The notes beneath the pieces were generated by a model. That model did no database searches. It saw nothing but the letters and a program-made list of their open reading frames with translations, and was not told the origin of the DNA. A stretch of DNA of 64,000 nt from positions 3,534,001 through 3,598,000 of the forward strand of contig JABWDB010000006.1 of NCBI GenBank assembly GCA_019614645.1, given 5' to 3'. A program made the position numbers and the translations under genes. Position 1 is the first letter of the stretch. The number at the start of each line of letters is the position of its first letter. The DNA comes from Stratiolaelaps scimitus. Lineage: Eukaryota > Arthropoda > Arachnida > Mesostigmata > Laelapidae. Below, piece after piece: positions 59,404 through 64,000 of this stretch.

Positions 59404-59542
59404 CATTGACACTTACAACATCGACACAGACAACTTTTACAACATATGCAATATAGGCCATACAAGGGAAATATCTGTTATAATCGATGGAAGTGAACAA
59501 CTCACCCTTAAAAGTCTCGGCTACTTAGTCACTTTTGTGCCG
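59404..59542 (+). CDS. candidate internal exon B of an unknown gene
   Basis: Acceptor gcggtcgtgtttctag (ending 59403) and donor CCG|GTAAGC (59543), both strong. Phase is 2 in and 0 out. It encodes IDTYNIDTDNFYNICNIGHT then REISVIIDGSEQLTLKSLGY and LVTFVP, a beta-strand-like alternation suggestive of a folded domain. A matching phase-0 acceptor was not found downstream inside the next kilobase. Confidence 0.45.
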
Positions 59543-59626
59543 GTAAGCTAATCAGATTATAAGGTGTTAATATCACAGATTACTACAGGTACCATCGATT
59601 TTGTAATTGATCCTCGCATTACATAC

Positions 59627-59804
59627 AGTAGTAGTCCTAATTGCCGTTGATGCTGCTGTTGCGCTTGCTGTTGTTGTTGTTGACCTCGTCGTTGTGATTG
59701 TTGTTGTTGAGATGCATGTCGTGCTTCAAAGCGTGCATGTTTAGGCTGGTGGGTTTGTAAAAATGGCTTCGCTTTTCGTGGTAGCTCTTCGCTCCACAGG
59801 GGTC
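59627..59804 (-). CDS. candidate poly-Gln exon
   Basis: Minus strand: acceptor tgtcgtgttcctag (ending 59805), donor ACT|GTATGT (59626), phase 1 in and 2 out. It encodes PLWSEELPRKAKPFLQTHQP then KHARFEARHASQQQQSQRRG, a run of Gln broken by Ala and His, and QRQLGLL. Gln-rich segments like this are common in arthropod transcriptional regulators. It is only 85 bp from the plus-strand candidate exon B, so at most one of the two gene models may be right unless they converge. Confidence 0.4.
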
Positions 59805-60371
59805 CTAGGAACACGACAATACAGGATAAACACATACCAGTTGTCTGGTTCGCAAGCGGACAACACTCTCTGGCGTTTTTGAGAGAATCGAAATTTGATT
59901 CGGTTAAAGGCTTTCCACTAAACCCAGCCGCCGGAATCGTCGTCAGGGTGGCATCCTCGGGGAAGAGGAAAATGACAACATGTCGCGCTGTTTGTTTCGT
60001 CATGCTATGACTGCTGCTGCTGCTGTTGCTGGTCGATGTTCGGAGCTGGTGAAACGAAAATCATTGCTTCTCAAGCAGAGTCAGTGCATGGCTAAAGTTA
60101 TTGCCAACAGCACCACATTCCCAAAGTGTCAGCTGCTGATCAGCACGGCTGTAAAACAAAGAAGAAAAACATGGCAGCCTCTCGCCATTGCAGAGTGATA
60201 CAGCTGATACATGGGAATCTGTCATCCAGTAAGTGGACTTGTTTGACTGATGTCGGAACAAAGGAACACGCACAATGATGAATGGTATAATAATAATAAG
60301 AACTGAATATGACTAAGTGTGTACCATGTATACAAAGCAGATACCTATTGGTGTCATTAGTATTGTTATTA

Positions 60372-60394
60372 ATTATTATTATTATTATTATTAT
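60372..60394. repeat. (ATT)8 microsatellite
   Basis: Uninterrupted ATT array. Confidence 0.95.
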
Positions 60395-60431
60395 CATACA
60401 TTAATAGTTAGAGAATGTTTATCCCATGCAG

Positions 60432-60682
60432 GGATTTCCATAAAATCCATAGGCATGTTCGTTTCGACCCTCAGCGAGGTGGCCGATCTGATTACAACTG
60501 CGACTCCGTATATCCGTGTCTGCTCTCGAGTTTCAAGTCCGTTGTCTATAGTTTTTACTCAAGTAGTTCTGCGTAGCCTGATGACTAGACCCCGCAGTTT
60601 GGATGCACCGAGGATCAGCCTATACAACGTACTTCACGACAAGATCAGCCGCTGGAAAAAAGGAAGCTATGAAAATAAGTAA
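60432..60682 (+). CDS. candidate terminal exon with overlapping AATAAA
   Basis: After an acceptor atcccatgcag, one frame (phase 1 start) is open to a TAA at 60680-60682, reading GISIKSIGMFVSTLSEVADL, then ITTATPYIRVC and ending WKKGSYENK. An AATAAA (60681-60686) overlaps the stop. The phase does not fit exon B directly, so an exon between them would be needed. Confidence 0.25.
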
Positions 60683-60699
60683 TAAAGTGCAAAAATATA

Positions 60700-63600
60700 A
60701 GAACAGTTTTGCTAGAATATGACCTTGCTCATGGTGATTGTCGCTCACCTGTATGAGCGGTCGGTTACAGTTAATCAAAAACAAATAATTATCAGCCTGT
60801 GTGTCATTCAACAATGTGAAGATCATAGAGAAAGTGTGTTTCGTATGACGTTCACACGGAATCTGCCAGTCGACCACACACAGCAAGGTCAAATATCGCT
60901 CAAACGTGAATTCGACCCTTCAACATGTTTCCGTTTGAAGCCGCCGTCACGCATATACTGTCCTTCTCAATCCGAGTGAGTAAGCGTTTCTCCGCGTCAC
61001 GTCACCGATGTCCCACGTATGGTCCCCACTGCCAACGATCAACCTGCCAATACGTAGCAGTTAGCGAGCGTCTCTACGGAAAAGTCCCGGGAGGCGCGTA
61101 TTCTCTTGACGTTTTGATGACAGACAGCCTTGAATGCCTTTCTAAATTAGAATTAGCGTTAGCTGATTGATTTCGAGTAATGAAATAAATTTGTTAATTA
61201 AATTTGGCCAATCGCTGCCACCTGGGGACTAACCGCTCCCTTTGCAATTATAGCCCGAACACGGAGTCAGCCTCTGCGCTGACTTCTGACGGCGGTCGGC
61301 CCCCGCTCGATTCGGTCGTTTGCAGAGAACAATTCGGTGCGCTCCAGGAGGAGAACACTCTTTGTTGAGACCCTCAAGCAGTGTGGGCCCAGTTGACGCT
61401 CTCGTCCGAAAGTTAAAAATTGTTTGGCTTGAACGAATTGTCATCACCTGTCGTTTTCGTAGGGCCGGTGTGGAACGTTAGCTGTCATTGACCCATACTT
61501 GATCGATCTGCGATTTATATCGATTGACTGGGTCCATACGACGCTCAGACATGGGGGACGTCCCCTTCTTGTGCGTTGTAGTGCTGTTGCTAGCGGGTAT
61601 CTTTGTGCGCTTACGGGCCGCAGCAATTTGCCACACTGAATTGAAATCGCCGATCTATGTAGTGCGGACCTGAGGCCAGCAAACGTCTGCTCACTTGGGT
61701 CAATAGAGTTCATGGCCGTGGATGCGTCTTCTATTTCTATCATGGATGGTAACAACACCTATATAAAGGAAATACTGTTGAATAATACAAACAGAGTTTC
61801 TCTATTTCCGGAGAACCGTTTGGACTATCCAGACTCACTCTCAAACGACGGTGACGACTCCCACTTCAGAACGTTCCTAAATATACGAAGCATGCCACTG
61901 AGATCCTCTAGCGAACATAGGCGATTGATTAGCTTACAGTTTCCAATGATGCGCTCTTGAGGCATAGTAGATTTCAATAGGCGCCGTGTAGCAGTGTAGG
62001 CAGAGGGGAGCATCTGATTACACGTAGCCGTGGGCAAACGGAGCGTTCGATAGCGATTTGCAGCGCTCAGTCCTCGTGTTGGACTGAGTGGGACTGTCGT
62101 CGACAGTTCGTGTCCGGCTCCCGCCTTATGGACAGCAATATGTTTGATGAAGTGTTTCTGCATGAGATGAACCGCGGGTGGGGGGAACACCCGACTGGCA
62201 GAACCAACTAATAACGGCGCTGTAGATAATGCTAACGACAAGCAGGCATCAATAATCCTGGTGACAAGCACTGGTGGAATCTACTGGCCGATAAGAGACA
62301 AATCTGCAAAACTGGACAAAATAATAAATTTGAAGAAATCAGAGCCCAGTCATTGTTCAATAATAAGAATATTTATCTGGCGCGCAAATTTAATGATTGC
62401 CCACCTCTGCCGATGCTCAACATACACCCAATAAATCGCAGAGAGTGTGTACTCGGGTGCAGTCGACAATCGTGCGATAGCTGCGGTGAGCTCAGCGACG
62501 TCATTAGCGAACGGCCATAAACGCAAACTGAAGTTATGGTGGTACAAACAGATGGAGAGGAAAAGGTATTTGCGCTCAGCTAATATCTTTTAAGTCCAGT
62601 TCCAGCATCCAAAGATATGAGACAGGAAATCAAACTTGAAATGGATAAACGCGAGTACCTTTGATTCCTGCCGGTCTGGTTCGAAACAAGGGGCCCTTTT
62701 AGTTTGTTAGGTCATGTGCTTTCCTTGCAATAGTGGTCGGATTCGTGGCAAATCCCAAAGAACCCTTGGTGACTCCATCAGCCAGAGTTAGCACTTCATT
62801 GGTATCGCTTCAACCGAATATGACAGTGTCCTCAATCCTGTGTCCTGTATCTCTATGTATATATACTGACATACATTTCTCCCAAGTGATTCGGAGAAAC
62901 TCCAAAATCTACATCGGCATCGAAATTCCACTCAGATGACAACTTCCGAGAGCACACCGTTGTTACAAAAATATCATACCAGCTACTACAACAGCAGACA
63001 TTTCGAGTCTAGTCGGCTTTTACAAAGCGACCAGAAATAATCATTGGAACAGTTTTTGGAAAAAGTCGCGCATGAGCATTAAGCTGAACTAAAATGCTTG
63101 GAAATCTCTCATCGTCGTGCATGCCGCCTGCCGATTGCGGTTACATCACACGAGCCGGCTACTTAGTCGCTCACATGGCCGTCTCCTAATACTCTAGTTT
63201 CCACCTGCATACGCTCTTGTCATTTACGGAAGAGGGGTGGGGGGGGGCGGAGTTGTTGGCCTTAGTAATATTTTCTCAAAAGCTTCTGTTCGATTGCTCC
63301 GTCTCGAGACAACCGGAAACGCAGTCTCCATCGCGCTCGGTCCCCCTCAAAGACTTCCCCTGACGTCAACCACCGCCGCTGCTGGCGTTAGCGCCATCCG
63401 CGTCCCTCATGCGCACCATACCGTACCTCATCATAGCGCACCCTTCAATCTCGTCCTTGCCTCTCTCTCTCTCTCTCTTTCGCGACTCCATCGTTGTCCT
63501 CACTTTCTTCGTTCTTTCCTCTCGTTATGTTCATATGTTTCTCAGTTTCTGTCACCACCGCTCGCTTAATCCTCACACGGTTGTTCCGGGTTTGTTCGCC

Positions 63601-64000
63601 TTCTTTCTGAACATCCGATCTACGCATCGTCGCCATAGTCCCGCCTCGTCCTCGTCCCCCGTGTCCGACTCCGACTCCGCCTCTACCCGCAAGTCTAGTG
63701 CAGCGTAGCATAGCGCACGCTGGCCGAAATCAGCCGACCAAAGAAAGACTTATCAGTCGATTGATCGTCGAAAGCATAGAGAGATGACGGAACATCCCAA
63801 CGAACGTACGGCCGTCTGTCGCTCTCTTGAACGGTGGCAGTCATTTGCCATCCTCGCTGAAACATTACACAAAACGATCCCATCCATCTAGCCATCACAA
63901 CTTGTACATCAGAGCCACCCCAAGTTCGTGGTGTTGGTTTACCTCGCTGCGCTGACGTTCACCACATTGTGGTACAGAGCAAGGAAGACAGCGCCGGTTG
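60700..64000. other. no supported gene to the right edge
   Basis: Several frames of 80-150 codons (for example minus 61825-62271) but no recognisable motif and no convincing splice pairs. A G-rich run at 63237-63248 and a CT-rich tract at 63460-63480 occur. The last 800 bp are somewhat GC-rich and could precede a gene beyond the window. Confidence 0.35.

Noticed and set aside
59543..59586. A 10-nt microexon (ATTACTACAG) that would connect exon B to the terminal exon at 60432 in phase
   Set aside because: The intron before it would be only about 34 bp, too short for normal splicing.
61825..62271. 148-codon minus frame as a protein
   Set aside because: No ATG at the start, no recognised motif, chance length; an acceptor-like site at its beginning is not enough.
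1..64000. CRISPR array, bacterial operon, endogenous virus or rRNA genes
   Set aside because: No spaced direct-repeat array, no Shine-Dalgarno-linked gene run, no retroviral gag/env or LTR pair and no rRNA sequence were seen.

Overview
This is a eukaryotic nuclear window, almost certainly from an arthropod. Coding capacity is low, and the recognisable gene is split into short exons by introns of 0.6 and 6.8 kb. Much of the rest is (AT)n, (ATT)n and (GT)n microsatellite and decayed transposable elements (mariner, Tc1, non-LTR retrotransposons, tRNA-derived SINEs). No bacterial operon, CRISPR array, rRNA gene or intact tRNA gene is visible. A chelicerate such as a mite or tick would fit, but nothing in the window proves the lineage.

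The one gene I can name is a CCN-family matricellular protein (CTGF/Cyr61 type) on the minus strand. Three exons were read by eye: an IGFBP-like exon (12371-12560), a VWC exon (5417-5605) and a terminal TSP1 exon (4521-4777). All junctions are canonical GT/AG with matching phases. The joined product has the CCN order IGFBP-VWC-TSP1 but stops after TSP1 with an acidic Ser/Asp tail, so it lacks the C-terminal cystine knot, as vertebrate CCN5 does. Its signal-peptide exon is not settled; a phase-compatible candidate lies at 22467-22523.

Intron 2 of this gene (5606-12370) holds a mariner with recognisable ends (7678-8795), a minus-strand LINE reverse-transcriptase relic (8859-10020) and a second mariner relic (about 10270-10975). 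Intron 3 holds a tRNA-derived SINE head (4930-5040).

From 12.6 to 35 kb I see mostly non-coding DNA: mariner fragments near 19.6-20.0 kb, a SINE-like A/B-box pair near 27.4 kb, a GC-rich block at 21.6-22.6 kb, and a plus-strand LINE from 33.2 to 34.56 kb. A probable new plus-strand gene starts at 35766 (ATG plus poly-Gly) and may continue into an exon at 40084-40289 of matching phase. A retroposed 218-bp element with a perfect 16-bp target duplication lies at 36585-36802, inside that putative intron. From 41.6 to 47.4 kb there are further LINE remains and one candidate secreted-protein exon (minus, 45415-45614).

From 50 kb to the end, the clearest feature is a Tc1-like element (52758-54306). 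It sits exactly at the central TA of an older palindrome with roughly 181-bp arms. Next come a SINE head with an adjoining retroelement C-terminal fragment (56.15-56.8 kb), a phase-matched pair of candidate plus-strand exons (59176-59305 and 59404-59542), and a candidate minus-strand poly-Gln exon (59627-59804). The longest open frames in the window (about 145-168 codons) are no longer than chance predicts for 64 kb, so most were not called as genes.
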